Shown here: positions 48,796-58,637 of the stretch, piece by piece | How the letters are laid out: the number at the start of each line of letters is the position of its first letter | How positions within the stretch are numbered: position 1 is the first letter of the stretch | Assembly: GCF_034039665.1 (NCBI RefSeq) | Contig: NZ_CP120131.1 | Coordinates: forward strand, 1,660,446-1,724,445 | From: Mammaliicoccus sp. Dog046 | GTDB taxonomy: Bacteria; Bacillota; Bacilli; Staphylococcales; Staphylococcaceae | DNA length: 64,000 bases | Direction: 5' to 3' | Made by a program: the position numbers and the translations under genes | The notes under the pieces: generated by a model | What the model was told of the DNA's origin: nothing | The model's input: only the letters and a program-made list of their open reading frames with translations | Database searches by the model: none

Positions 48796-49853
48796 TATGC
48801 TTCACCACCATCTTCTACAGGCTTAAATTGTTCTAAAAATCTCACGTCATTCGTATAGAAATGTCTAATATCTTCAATACCATATTTCAACATTGCCATT
48901 CTATCTGGACCTAGTCCAAAAGCAAATCCTGAATATTTATTTGAATCGAATCCAGCCATTTCTAATACATTTGGATGTACCATACCTGAGCCTAGTACTT
49001 CAATCCAGCCCGTTTGTTTACAAACGTTACAGCCATCACCTTTACATTTGAAACATGATACGTCTACTTCAACAGAAGGTTCAGTAAATGGGAAAAAACT
49101 TGGTCTCAATCTAATTTCTCTATCCGCACCAAATAATTTACGTGCTAATAATTCTAATGTGCCTTTTAGGTCACTCATTTTAATATTTTCAGCAACTACT
49201 AGTCCTTCAATTTGCGTGAACTGATGACTATGTGTCGCATCGTCAGAATCTCGTCTATATACTTTACCTGGGCAAATAATCTTAACTGGGCCTTTGCCTT
49301 TTCTTTGTTCTAACGTTCTCGCTTGAACTGGTGAAGTATGTGTACGCATTAAAATTTCTTCAGATATATAGAATGTATCTTGCATGTCTCTTGCAGGGTG
49401 TGATTTTGGAAGGTTTAATGCTTCGAAATTATAATAATCTGATTCTACTTCGTATCCTTCAACAATTTCATAACCCAATCCAATAAATAAATCTTCTAAA
49501 TCTTCATTGATTTTTGTTAATGGGTGTTTTGCTCCTATAGATACTTTTCTACCAGGTAACGTTACATCCAATGCTTCATTTTCTAATTGAGCATTTAACG
49601 CCGCTTCTTCTAAAAGTACTTTTTTAGCTTCGATTTCTTTTTCCACTGCTTGACGTACTTCATTAACTAATTGACCAAATTCTGGTCTTTCTTCTTTAGG
49701 TAAGTCTTTCATTTCTTTCATCAATCCAGTGATTACACCTTTTTTACCTAAGTAATTCACTTTAACGTCTTGTAATGCTCGTTCTGCTTCTGCTTCATTA
49801 ATTCTTACAAGTGCTTCTTGTCTTAAATCAGATAACTTTTCTTGTAATGACAT
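48795..49853 (-). CDS. pheS: Phenylalanyl-tRNA synthetase alpha subunit
   Basis: Class II catalytic subunit. N-terminal coiled coil (1-100), then motifs typical of Phe[55 protein letters not shown] and [18 protein letters not shown] (motif 3). 352 aa. A T-box leader precedes it and pheT follows. Confidence 0.98.
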   Translation of the reverse strand: MSLQEKLSDLRQEALVRINEAEAERALQDVKVNYLGKKGVITGLMKEMKDLPKEERPEFGQLVNEVRQAVEKEIEAKKVLLEEAALNAQLENEALDVTLPGRKVSIGAKHPLTKINEDLEDLFIGLGYEIVEGYEVESDYYNFEALNLPKSHPARDMQDTFYISEEILMRTHTSPVQARTLEQRKGKGPVKIICPGKVYRRDSDDATHSHQFTQIEGLVVAENIKMSDLKGTLELLARKLFGADREIRLRPSFFPFTEPSVEVDVSCFKCKGDGCNVCKQTGWIEVLGSGMVHPNVLEMAGFDSNKYSGFAFGLGPDRMAMLKYGIEDIRHFYTNDVRFLEQFKPVEDGGEA

Positions 49854-49865
49854 TTAAATCCTCCT

Positions 49866-50120
49866 ATTTTAGTCGAAAAAAAGACTTCCACCCCTCATAT
49901 AGAGGGACGAAAGTCTTCCGTGGTACCACCCAAATTTATACATACTTATGCATACACTTATATGTTGATAACGGATATACATTCCGACTTAAATTTCTTT
50001 AAGTAGCTAAAAAGATGAAAAAAATTAAGTTACAACATAGGATCTTTCAGTCTCGAATCCATTCCCTTATCATGTGTAAACATTAATTTACGTCCTTTTA
50101 TAAGCTCATATTGATTATGA
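49866..50120 (-). promoter_or_regulatory. T-box riboswitch, pheS leader
   Basis: TGGGTGGTACCACGG on the minus strand (49918-49932) is the T-box core, with GAAGACTTTCGTCCCTC...GAGGGGTGGAAGTC and T7 as terminator hairpin (about 49877-49918). A stem GGATT...GATCC near 50041-50061 fits the distal part of stem I. A UUC triplet near 50017-50019 could be the Phe specifier, but I did not model the fold. Confidence 0.9.
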
Positions 50121-50124
50121 AATC

Positions 50125-50154
50125 ATTATATTAAATATTATAACATTGGTCAAC
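50125..50154 (-). promoter_or_regulatory. Promoter of pheST
   Basis: TTGACC (50149-50154), 18-bp spacer, TATAAT (50125-50130) on the minus strand. The -35 overlaps the last codon and stop of the TrmH-family gene. Confidence 0.7.
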
Positions 50155-50890
50155 CTTTCAAATGGTAGAGCAAGATGCCACCTGACACTGCTACGTTCAG
50201 ACTTTCTGCTTTACCGTAAATAGGAATATTCAGGTTTGCTGTTGTTTGACTTAATAACGTTTCATCAACACCGCTTCCTTCATTCCCCATAATTAATGCG
50301 AATTGTGATTGGCTTTCTACCTCTTTATAATGTACAGCATCTTGTAAACTTGTGCCGTAAGTATTCCCTTCAAACTGCTCAACAAATTGATGTATATCTT
50401 CTTCAACGATTGGCAAATGAAATACACTTCCTTGTGAAGCTCTCAACACTTTATCTTGATATGGATCTGCGCTCCCTTTTGAATAAATAACAGCATCCAT
50501 ACCTGCAGCATCTGCCGTTCTAATAAGCGCACCCATGTTTCCTGGATCTTGTACTCTATCTAATATAAGTACTTGATTGAACGTATCAGCTTTGTATTCT
50601 GGTAACTCTACCATTGCAAAGATACCTTGTGGTGTCGTTGTATCAGATAAAGCTTCAGCTACTCTGAAATTAATTACAAACGATTCTTTAGCATAAGCGA
50701 TGATTTCAGGATCTACTCTTGAAAAATCAACAGCTAATAACGTAACAATATTTAAGTGACTACGATACGCTTCTTCAATTAAATGGAACCCCTCTATTAG
50801 GAATGCCCCTTGCTTAACACGCTCTTTTTTCTTTTTCAATTTATTAATTTGTTTAATTTTAGTATTTTGTACTGAAGTGATTTCTTCCAT
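50150..50890 (-). CDS. TrmH family RNA methyltransferase (SPOUT)
   Basis: 246-aa 2'-O-ribose methyltransferase of the SpoU/TrmH family (YsgA-like). N-terminal RNA-binding substrate domain (NKLKKKKERVKQGAFLIEGFHLIEEA), then the knotted SPOUT domain: LILDRVQDPGNMGALIRTADAAGMDAV, FALIMGNEGSGVD and IPIYGKAESLNVAVSGGILLY. The exact rRNA or tRNA target is unknown. The pheS promoter overlaps its end. Confidence 0.93.
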   Translation of the reverse strand: MEEITSVQNTKIKQINKLKKKKERVKQGAFLIEGFHLIEEAYRSHLNIVTLLAVDFSRVDPEIIAYAKESFVINFRVAEALSDTTTPQGIFAMVELPEYKADTFNQVLILDRVQDPGNMGALIRTADAAGMDAVIYSKGSADPYQDKVLRASQGSVFHLPIVEEDIHQFVEQFEGNTYGTSLQDAVHYKEVESQSQFALIMGNEGSGVDETLLSQTTANLNIPIYGKAESLNVAVSGGILLYHLKG

Positions 50891-50971
50891 ATAATCTCCT
50901 CGTATTTCATTATTCTTATTTATATAGTATATCTGATATTCGAATCATTTATAAGTCATTTCATATAAATT

Positions 50972-51001
50972 AAAAAAACGCCCTGAATGAGGACGTTTTT
51001 T
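50972..51001 (-). terminator. Terminator downstream of rpmF
   Basis: AAAAAACGTCCT pairs with AGGGCGTTTTTTT on the minus strand across a short loop. Confidence 0.85.
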
Positions 51002-51009
51002 ACAAGTTA

Positions 51010-51183
51010 TTATTTAGAAACGACTTCTTTACCTTTGTATGATCCACATGCTTTACATACACGGTGAGATAATTTCATTTCTCCACAGTTTGAACATTCT
51101 ACCATACCTGGTACTGAGATTTTGAAATGCGTACGACGTTTTCTTTTAGCTGTTTTTGAAGTTCTTCTAGCTGGAACTGCCAT
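51010..51183 (-). CDS. rpmF: Ribosomal protein L32
   Basis: 57-aa zinc-binding large-subunit protein: [20 protein letters not shown] at the start, then a CSNC...CKAC pair (residues 30-46), so the zinc-containing version. The ATG at 51183 follows AAGGAGG. It follows yceD, with which it usually forms an operon. Confidence 0.97.
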   Translation of the reverse strand: MAVPARRTSKTAKRKRRTHFKISVPGMVECSNCGEMKLSHRVCKACGSYKGKEVVSK

Positions 51184-51221
51184 GTCTTATTCCTCCTTAA
51201 ATTTTATAAACACTTGTTCGA

Positions 51222-51767
51222 CTATTTTTCGTCATCGAAGAATTGTTGTAATTTTTGAAGTCTTGGATCAATTTTCTTTTCAGATGGATGATCCTCTGAA
51301 ACTTCAGTTGATTCAAATTGGTCTTCGCCAATAACTTCCCAACCATTGCCTGCCATTGAAATATCTTCACTACCTTCAGAGAACACTTGTAAAGGTTTCT
51401 CTAAAATGACGAGTTCTTCTATGATTGGTAATAAATTAACCATTCCGCCATCGAGTTTATGTCTCAATTCGTCATCGTCATCATTACGCTCATTGACCTC
51501 ATCTAAGTCGAATATTTCAGTTGATGTAGTATCAAATGGTAGCTCTACTGGCTTTAAAGTACGGGCACATGGTAACGTCAATACACCATTAATGTCAAGA
51601 TTGACAATTATCTCATGCATTCGCACTTGAACGTCTCCTGTTACTTTTATTGGAGATATATCGATAAGTTCATCAACTCTATCAGTCAAATATTTCATAT
51701 CGATTTCTTTATCAAAAGTAAATGGTTCGTTTTGGTATTTTTTCAGTTGTGTTATTGACCACTTCAT
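51222..51767 (-). CDS. YceD family (DUF177) protein
   Basis: 181-aa protein of the family almost always encoded next to rpmF; in E. coli YceD is linked to 23S rRNA processing and 50S assembly. The DUF177 signature is present (RTLKPVELPFDTTSTEIFDL, LPIIEELVILEKPL) with an acidic middle (DEVNERNDDDDE). It is co-directional with rpmF, 38 nt before it, and divergent from tmcAL. Confidence 0.93.
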   Translation of the reverse strand: MKWSITQLKKYQNEPFTFDKEIDMKYLTDRVDELIDISPIKVTGDVQVRMHEIIVNLDINGVLTLPCARTLKPVELPFDTTSTEIFDLDEVNERNDDDDELRHKLDGGMVNLLPIIEELVILEKPLQVFSEGSEDISMAGNGWEVIGEDQFESTEVSEDHPSEKKIDPRLQKLQQFFDDEK

Positions 51768-51892
51768 CTGGGTTCACCTCTTACAAACACAAAAATTATT
51801 GTAACCTTAACGACAATGTTTGTCAAGATTTTTTCTTAACATTCATTATCTGATACAATACTTATGATGACGTGAATTGGGAGGAAATGCAA

Positions 51893-53038
51893 ATGAAAAG
51901 TGTTGCTTTAATAACGGAGTACAATCCATTTCACAATGGCCATGTATATCACGCTGAAACGTCTAAAAATATAACCGAAAGTGACGTTACTATTTCTATT
52001 ATGAGTGGTTCTTTTACAATGCGAGGAGAACCTGCCATTTTAAACAAATTCAAACGTGCACAAATGGCCATTCAATATGTTGATTTAGTAATCGAACTAC
52101 CACTTATAAACGCAATTTCTTCTGGAGATTTATTTGCAAGCGGTGGCGTCCAAATTGCTGAAATGTTACAGTGTGACACTTTATCATTTGGTAGCGAATC
52201 AGGGAATATTGATGAATTTAAATCTGCAGTTCAACAAATAAATAACCTTAAAAACGATCCAAGATATCAAACAATGCTCAAGGAAGGTAAATCTCATCCT
52301 AGAATTTTATCAGAATTGATGGACGATGACTCTATACTATCAGGGTCAAATAATTTACTCGCTATTGAATATGTTAAGCATATTATAGAAAATAACTTTT
52401 CTATAGAACCTGTAACCATTCAGAGAAAAGATAATTTATATTTAGATGACACATTAAATCAACATACTCACGTTTCAAGTGCAACTTCTATCCGAAAAGC
52501 ATATTTTGCTCATGAAGAAGACTACCAATTAAGCGTCCCCCAAACAACTGCACATATCTTAAATCAATCTCAAGGTGTAAATTGGGACGACTTCTTTCCT
52601 GTGCTTAAATGGACAATTTTACGATCCACGCATGAGGAACTAAGAGATATTTATATGATGACAGAAGGTCTAGAATATAAAATAAAAAAAGATATTCAAA
52701 CAAGTGATCACTTTGAAATGTTTATTAAAAAGCTAAAATCAAAACGATATACGTGGACAAGATTGCAACGTTTATTAACTGCAGTGCTGTTAAATATTAA
52801 AACAACAGACGTTGAAAGCGATGAAATCACCGGCATACGCGTCCTTGCTATGACGAAAAAAGGACAAGCATATTTAAAATCCATTAAAGACCAATGCCCT
52901 GTCCCTATCATTACAAATGTAAACAAGAAAACCGCTACACTATTCTCGAATGAAATTAAAGCAACCGAATTATACCAACAAATTTCAGGACAAACCGAAA
53001 CTGATTTTAACCAACCTGTATATATTAGAGAAATTTAA
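51893..53038 (+). CDS. tmcAL: tRNA(Met) cytidine acetate ligase (TmcAL/YlbM)
   Basis: ATP-dependent ligase that makes N4-acetylcytidine at the wobble base of elongator tRNA-Met. The nucleotidyltransferase-like motif ALITEYNPFHNGHVYHA (HxGH form HNGH) is at the start, followed by IMSGSFTMRGEPA, SGSNNLLAIEYVK and SATSIRKA. The frame is open from a GTG at 51872, but GGGAGG fits the ATG at 51893, as in S. aureus (381 aa). Confidence 0.95.
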   Translation: MKSVALITEYNPFHNGHVYHAETSKNITESDVTISIMSGSFTMRGEPAILNKFKRAQMAIQYVDLVIELPLINAISSGDLFASGGVQIAEMLQCDTLSFGSESGNIDEFKSAVQQINNLKNDPRYQTMLKEGKSHPRILSELMDDDSILSGSNNLLAIEYVKHIIENNFSIEPVTIQRKDNLYLDDTLNQHTHVSSATSIRKAYFAHEEDYQLSVPQTTAHILNQSQGVNWDDFFPVLKWTILRSTHEELRDIYMMTEGLEYKIKKDIQTSDHFEMFIKKLKSKRYTWTRLQRLLTAVLLNIKTTDVESDEITGIRVLAMTKKGQAYLKSIKDQCPVPIITNVNKKTATLFSNEIKATELYQQISGQTETDFNQPVYIREI

Positions 53039-53142
53039 AGCATGCGCATAAAACGTCGACAAAGTTCATAAGTTAGTAGACACTATATGGGTGAGCATCC
53101 GCTCAACTCTTTTTATTTATTTCCTTTTTATGTAGAAAAGTC
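53039..53142. other. Spacer before the 131-bp repeat array
   Basis: Contains CATGCGCATAAAACGTCGAC and GTAGACA, which resemble the tail of locus A plus its terminator (ATGCCGACAAAG). Remains of the same repeat family; no ORF. Confidence 0.5.
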
Positions 53143-53481
53143 GCGCTAACGAGATTGTTTTTACTTTCAATCTCGTTAGATTTTCTAACGGGATTGTTTC
53201 TCAGAACTATCTCGTTAACGCGTTGTTTTCTCACTTTTTATAGGCTATACAGGCTTTTTCGCGGTCTATTTGTGCGCTAACGAGATTGTTTTTACTTTCT
53301 ATCTCGTTAGATTTTCTAACGGGATTGTTTCTCAGAACTATCTCGTTAGCGCGTTGTTTTCTCACTTTTTATAGGCTTTTCAGGCTTTTTCGCGATCTAT
53401 TTGTGCGCTAACGAGATTGTTTTTACTTTCTATCTCGTTAGATTTTCTAACGGGATTGTTTCTCAGAACTATCTCGTTAGC
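53143..53481 (+). repeat. Palindromic composite repeat, 131-bp period, locus B
   Basis: Units start with GCGCTAACGAGAT at 53143, 53274 and 53405 (exactly 131 bp apart; the third is partial). Each unit holds two hairpins, CTAACGAGATT...ATCTCGTTAG and CTAACGGGATT...ATCTCGTTAG, and a spacer with TTTTCTCACTTTTTATAGGC and CAGGCTTTTTCGCG. Sub-units and spacer resemble locus A at 19620-19783. It lies between convergent tmcAL and coaD. Confidence 0.9.
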
Positions 53482-53489
53482 ATTATATC

Positions 53490-53538
53490 TCTAACATTTT
53501 TGCGCTGACTCCTGCGAAAAGCATGCGCATAAAAAATG
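53490..53538 (+). repeat. Conserved tail of repeat locus B
   Basis: CTCTAACATTTTTGCGCTGA, then CTCCTGCGAAAAGCATGCGC, matches the tail of locus A (19793-19834) with a few substitutions. Confidence 0.75.
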
Positions 53539-53543
53539 CTAAT

Positions 53544-53581
53544 TAAAAAAAGACCATGACTTAAATCGTCATGGTCTTTTT
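53544..53581 (-). terminator. Terminator downstream of coaD
   Basis: AAAAAGACCATGACGATTTAAGTCATGGTCTTTTTT forms a strong hairpin with a T run on the minus strand. Confidence 0.9.
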
Positions 53582-53584
53582 ATA

Positions 53585-54626
<1,042 letters not shown>

Positions 54627-54702
54627 GTTTAATCATCACTTTCTTTATTTAAAATTATTATCTATACTATATAGTATATTAACGAAAACGAGGTTTATAA
54701 AA

Positions 54703-55092
54703 ATGAAACAATCATTTATCGTCATCGGGCATGGTCTTACAGACTTGTTTGAATTCCAAACGATTATAGAATATAACCATGCACGTATCTCAGATATTTT
54801 AATGTTACATACACCTTTGTCTAAAGATAAATTATCTTCAGCTTGTATCATTATGAAACCAACAGAAGGTAGACATTTTCAAGCTATTTATACAATCTTA
54901 GAAGGTATTAAATATCCCTATCCAGAAGCTAATAAGAAATTCGATTTGATTCAATCTTGGGCAGAAGCATACGATATACAAGTAAAAGGTTTAGACGTGA
55001 AATCTCGTTCAGAGTTTGCTGAGGACGACCTCTATTTTACATATTTAAAAGGTGTGCTAAGACTTGAACATTACTTACCACCATTACAATAA
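54703..55092 (+). CDS. DUF7147-like conserved protein
   Basis: 129 aa, conserved in staphylococci at this position, with no known function. It reads IVIGHGLTDLFEFQTIIEYN near the start and ends YFTYLKGVLRLEHYLPPLQ; no signal peptide or TM helix. Old annotations call homologues methylthioribose kinase, for which I see no kinase motif. Divergent from rsmD and convergent with ylbG. Confidence 0.8.
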   Translation: MKQSFIVIGHGLTDLFEFQTIIEYNHARISDILMLHTPLSKDKLSSACIIMKPTEGRHFQAIYTILEGIKYPYPEANKKFDLIQSWAEAYDIQVKGLDVKSRSEFAEDDLYFTYLKGVLRLEHYLPPLQ

Positions 55093-55093
55093 A

Positions 55094-55360
55094 TTAAAAG
55101 TCTAAGTATTCCTTTTTATCACTATTCGAACTCGAATAGTCCCTCTTCACATATTTAAACGGTGATGCTTTAACATCTTTAACGTACTTAAGTTTCATGA
55201 GATGTTGTAAAGTATCATCTATTTTATCTTCATTTGTATATAACATCACGTACTGTTGATCTTTATTTACGAAATAAATATTCCCGAATTTTCGTAATTG
55301 ACGTTCATGTTTCATATGTTTTAAATATACAACTAAACTGATACGTTCCACGAGCTCCAT
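55094..55360 (-). CDS. ylbG: YlbG family protein (DUF2129)
   Basis: 88 aa; ISLVVYLKHMKHERQLRKFGNIYFV and MLYTNEDKIDDTLQHLMKLKYVKDV are family signatures. Function unknown. The ATG at 55360 follows GGAGG; a GTG one codon earlier is also open. Ends 1 nt after the stop of the convergent gene. Confidence 0.9.
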   Translation of the reverse strand: MELVERISLVVYLKHMKHERQLRKFGNIYFVNKDQQYVMLYTNEDKIDDTLQHLMKLKYVKDVKASPFKYVKRDYSSSNSDKKEYLDF

Positions 55361-55517
55361 CACAATACCTCCTTTAGTTTTTATTTTTATATTAGCATGT
55401 TCTATAAGATGATGAAAGAAGATAACTTCATATCTTAAGTTACTTGCTTTGATATCATAAAGCTATTTGATAGAATATATATGAGTCTTTATTTGCATGT
55501 CGAAAGGATTGGATAAA

Positions 55518-56432
55518 ATGGCAAAATTAAATTTACTTAAAACAACAGGTCTTATCGGAGGTGTCGTTGCAGGTTCATGGATAATTACGAAAACTACATC
55601 TAAAGTGCAACCACGCAGCATCAAACCATTCTTCACACAACAAGCACCTTACGTCTTTGCACATCGTGGTGGTATGGCATTAAGACCAGAGCATACACGA
55701 TTAGCATTTGACCATGCGTTAAAATATGACGTGACAGGTTTTGAAATCGACGTTCGTCTTACTAAAGATGAAGTATTAGTTGTCACACATGATGAAACAG
55801 TAGATAGAACAAGTAACGGTTCAGGTTATGTAGGCGAACATACGTTAGCTGAATTACAACAACTTGATTTCGGATATCACTTTAAAGATATTAACAATGA
55901 ACATCCATACCGCGGTCATGAAGAAGCTAAAATAGTTACACTTAAAGAGCTACTCACTGCATACCCAGATGTTTTAGTTAACATTGATATAAAAGACCAT
56001 CCAGAATCATACACAGGTAGTTTAGCACCATCTCACCTTTATCGTTTGATTACTGATTTAAAAGTTGAAGACAGAGTGAATGTAACAAGTTTCTATGATG
56101 AACAAATTGAAAGATTCAACTTATATGCACAAGGCAGTATTTCGATTGGTACAGGTCAAAATGAAGTCGCTAAAGCCTATTTAGCTTACACTTCAGGTTA
56201 TGGTCACACATATCAACCAAAAACAGATACTTTCCAATTACCATTACAAGTGAAAAATATTCCACTTGATAAAGCTGGTTTCATACAATTTCTAACTTCA
56301 CTGAACATATCAGTAGGTTATTGGGTTGTAAATCAAATCGATATCATGGACGACCTCATTCAAAAAGGCGCGCATACCATCGTTACAGATCGCCCAGACA
56401 CAGCACATTTCTTAATTAAAAAACAATATTAA
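55518..56432 (+). CDS. Glycerophosphodiester phosphodiesterase
   Basis: GDPD TIM-barrel enzyme that hydrolyses glycerophosphodiesters to glycerol-3-phosphate. An N-terminal hydrophobic stretch (LKTTGLIGGVVAGSWIITK) may be a signal anchor. Catalytic motifs: AHRGG...PEHT (His, Arg, Glu), GFEIDVRLTKDEVLVVTHDETVDRTS with the second His, and NIDIKDHP. 304 aa from the ATG at 55518 (AAAGGA); an upstream in-frame ATG at 55497 is less well placed. Confidence 0.93.
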   Translation: MAKLNLLKTTGLIGGVVAGSWIITKTTSKVQPRSIKPFFTQQAPYVFAHRGGMALRPEHTRLAFDHALKYDVTGFEIDVRLTKDEVLVVTHDETVDRTSNGSGYVGEHTLAELQQLDFGYHFKDINNEHPYRGHEEAKIVTLKELLTAYPDVLVNIDIKDHPESYTGSLAPSHLYRLITDLKVEDRVNVTSFYDEQIERFNLYAQGSISIGTGQNEVAKAYLAYTSGYGHTYQPKTDTFQLPLQVKNIPLDKAGFIQFLTSLNISVGYWVVNQIDIMDDLIQKGAHTIVTDRPDTAHFLIKKQY

Positions 56433-56440
56433 ATAATAAT

Positions 56441-56482
56441 AAAAAGAAAGACAGCCTCTTATTTAGATGCTGTCTTTCTTTT
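56441..56482. terminator. Bidirectional terminator between the GDPD gene and ylbF
   Basis: AAAGAAAGACAGC pairs with GCTGTCTTTCTTT; flanking A and T runs suggest that it serves both convergent genes. Confidence 0.85.
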
Positions 56483-56489
56483 ATATATT

Positions 56490-56930
56490 CTACGTTGAAC
56501 AACCGCATGATCCACCTGTAGAACATCCTCCTCCGTGGCTTTCGCTACTAAAGAATGGATTTCCGGTATCTACTTTGACATTATTAGATACTGAGTAAGA
56601 TACAATACTAATTACTTCATCTAACAAATTTTGAAGTGCTGTTTCTTTCGTTTTGAAATTAGAAACAACAGGATGCATTTCATAAGTTCTCTTCTGTTGT
56701 CTCGTCTCTTTCATCACCCTACTATAATCAGGGTGATATCTACCAAATCTTAAACAATCATCATAGTGCGATTTAATTTGATCAAACTTTTGTCTTAAGA
56801 TTTTTACTTCTATATCTGTTTCTAATTTATATTTTGCTTCTTGATATTCTTGATATATTTCTGAATTCATAATACAGGCGCTTAATTCATCTGATTGATC
56901 CAATATATGAACAGTTTCAGTTGTAAACAT
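56490..56930 (-). CDS. ylbF: YlbF, Y-complex/RNase Y regulator
   Basis: Helical regulator that in B. subtilis works with YmcA and YaaT as the Fe-S Y-complex steering RNase Y. The ATG at 56930 follows AAGGAGG and gives 146 aa; the 27-codon upstream extension overlaps the CAP gene. The YlbF helix region is visible (VHILDQSDELSACIMNSEIYQEYQ, then coiled coil), and it ends with Cys-rich CSTGGSCGCST, four cysteines that could bind a cluster. 13 nt after the CAP gene on the same strand. Confidence 0.9.
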   Translation of the reverse strand: MFTTETVHILDQSDELSACIMNSEIYQEYQEAKYKLETDIEVKILRQKFDQIKSHYDDCLRFGRYHPDYSRVMKETRQQKRTYEMHPVVSNFKTKETALQNLLDEVISIVSYSVSNNVKVDTGNPFFSSESHGGGCSTGGSCGCST

Positions 56931-56943
56931 AATTGTGGCCTCC

Positions 56944-58011
56944 TTATTCTTTATTTTCTTTGAATACAAGAGAATAATACTCTCGAGAGTTACCAGCACC
57001 AAATTCATCATATTGGCTACCTAATAATTTTTCTCGATAAGTATCTTTATTTAGCCAACTATTTACTAATGTAGGTACATCATAAAAGTTAAATGCTAAA
57101 TTTTGATTTATTGATTCATATTCTAACTTCTGATTATCAATATGCTTCATTATACCATCTTCTAATGTCTTCACTGCTTCATCCTCAGGAATATCATTTT
57201 CAATCGAATCTGCTTCCATTTGAGTGATGTATGTTAATTGATCATTCATGTCTAATGGTTTTACTTGTTTCATTTCTCTATATTGATTAACCATTTCTAA
57301 TAAAGTTAAATCTTTATTCATATGTGTTTGAAAATCTTGTTCATCTGCACGTTTTAGTTTCTTGTCTTTATTATCTGATATCTTAGACATTGAAAATGGT
57401 GCATGCTCAACAACAACGTCTGAATCCATAAATTGTACACCCATGACTTCATTCGTTTCACTATCAATTAGTACTTGTGCATATACATTACCATATTTAA
57501 TGAGTAATTGTGTCTTTATATCACGCTCAGATAATTCAATTTGATATTTTCCATATGAACTCTGAACAATTGGTTCCATATCTATATTCGTTCCGTTAAA
57601 GAATTTTGTTGCATCTTGCTTTATCTTTATAGGAGATACATTTACGTTTTTACCTGTTGCAAACACTGAGGCTACTTTATTATTTTTAGCAGAAACTAAA
57701 TAATAATTACCTTTAGACTTAAAGACGTATTCCTTCTTACCATGTGCTACTTTATATACTCTATCTGGTTGTCCTAAATTTTTAATGACTTCATTTATAT
57801 TTTTATAAACATAAGTACCTACGCCCTCTTTCAACTTTGCATTACCAGTCGATTTTTTAGCTTGTTGATCATAGTAATTCTGGTCTGCTTTGTCATGCGA
57901 GTAGTTAGGATTCTTTAAGACATCAAATTCTAATTTAGGAGAATAGAATAAATAAAAGAGTACAACGATTAAAATCGTTATCGCAACAACTTTAATGATA
58001 ATATTCTTCAC
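56944..58011 (-). CDS. CAP-domain family exported protein (YlbC-like), degenerate
   Basis: 355 aa with an N-terminal signal anchor (about 6-25), a CAP-associated lower domain (VGTYVYKNINEVIKNLGQPDRVY, about 60-215) and a C-terminal CAP-like domain (LLEMVNQYREMKQVKPLDMND to YYSLVFKE, about 238-353). The usual tetrad residues are missing: the HSxDM helix is QMEADSIEND, the GENIA motif is NQNLAF, and the GHR motif is TYR. It may keep a binding role rather than a catalytic one. Paired with ylbF as in B. subtilis. Confidence 0.85.
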   Translation of the reverse strand: MKNIIIKVVAITILIVVLFYLFYSPKLEFDVLKNPNYSHDKADQNYYDQQAKKSTGNAKLKEGVGTYVYKNINEVIKNLGQPDRVYKVAHGKKEYVFKSKGNYYLVSAKNNKVASVFATGKNVNVSPIKIKQDATKFFNGTNIDMEPIVQSSYGKYQIELSERDIKTQLLIKYGNVYAQVLIDSETNEVMGVQFMDSDVVVEHAPFSMSKISDNKDKKLKRADEQDFQTHMNKDLTLLEMVNQYREMKQVKPLDMNDQLTYITQMEADSIENDIPEDEAVKTLEDGIMKHIDNQKLEYESINQNLAFNFYDVPTLVNSWLNKDTYREKLLGSQYDEFGAGNSREYYSLVFKENKE

Positions 58012-58179
58012 TTATTTACCTCCTCATTTCTACCTGTTTTCAATTATATCATTTTACAGTAAAAGTTTGAGTTAAATCAATCGATATCACAAGATAAATG
58101 TTAAATTTAAATGTACATTGCAACATTGGGCCTTTTATCTTAAAATAAACTTAAAGGTACTTAGAGGGAGGAAATTCAC

Positions 58180-58551
58180 ATGATATTTAATGATACAGGT
58201 CTTGAAAGCGTTATTATTGAACAAGAACTTTTAAAAGATGTTATGAATAAGCATGGTTTTGTTGCTGGGGGTCATTGGGATTATGAACGCATCACTTACG
58301 ATTTTAAATACGAAATCAGTGAAGGCATTTATTACTTAAGAGTCCCAGGTTACGCACTTAAAGGGGATATCGGTGCTAACAATGCAACAATTCAATTAAT
58401 GGAACCTTATCTTGGTAAACATTATTATCCTACTGGCGTTGAATATGGCGACGACGAAGTATATCCAGACAATTTAGTCTCACATTGCAACTTACAAATT
58501 GAACGTATCACGTCAGACATCAAAGCATTAAACAGCTTAGGTGCTCACTAA
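58180..58551 (+). CDS. YugN-like family protein
   Basis: 123 aa cytoplasmic protein; FNDTGLESVIIEQELLKDVMNKHGFVAGGHWDYERITYDFKYE and the ALKGDIGANNATIQLMEPYLGKHYYPTGVEYG block match the YugN-like family. Function unknown. The ATG follows GGGAGG. Divergent from the CAP gene. Confidence 0.85.
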   Translation: MIFNDTGLESVIIEQELLKDVMNKHGFVAGGHWDYERITYDFKYEISEGIYYLRVPGYALKGDIGANNATIQLMEPYLGKHYYPTGVEYGDDEVYPDNLVSHCNLQIERITSDIKALNSLGAH

Positions 58552-58570
58552 ACTCAACATAAACAAATAT

Positions 58571-58609
58571 ATAAATGAAGAGACGTGATAATCACGTCTC
58601 TTCATTTAT
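58571..58609 (+). terminator. Terminator downstream of the YugN-like gene
   Basis: ATAAATGAAGAGACGTGA pairs with TCACGTCTCTTCATTTAT, a near-perfect symmetrical hairpin. Confidence 0.85.
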
Positions 58610-58637
58610 ATATAATTCTATCAAAGAGGTCATACAC

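Noticed and set aside
53143-53481. A CRISPR array in the 131-bp repeats
   Set aside because: Repeats carry internal palindromes and the spacers are identical between units; there are no variable spacers and no cas genes.
54645-54851. Minus-strand 68-codon ORF
   Set aside because: Antisense to the plus-strand DUF7147-like gene and lacking a ribosome site.
58575-58637. Longer N-terminus for the AI-2E family protein
   Set aside because: It reads through a terminator hairpin and has no ribosome site; the ATG at 58638 has one.
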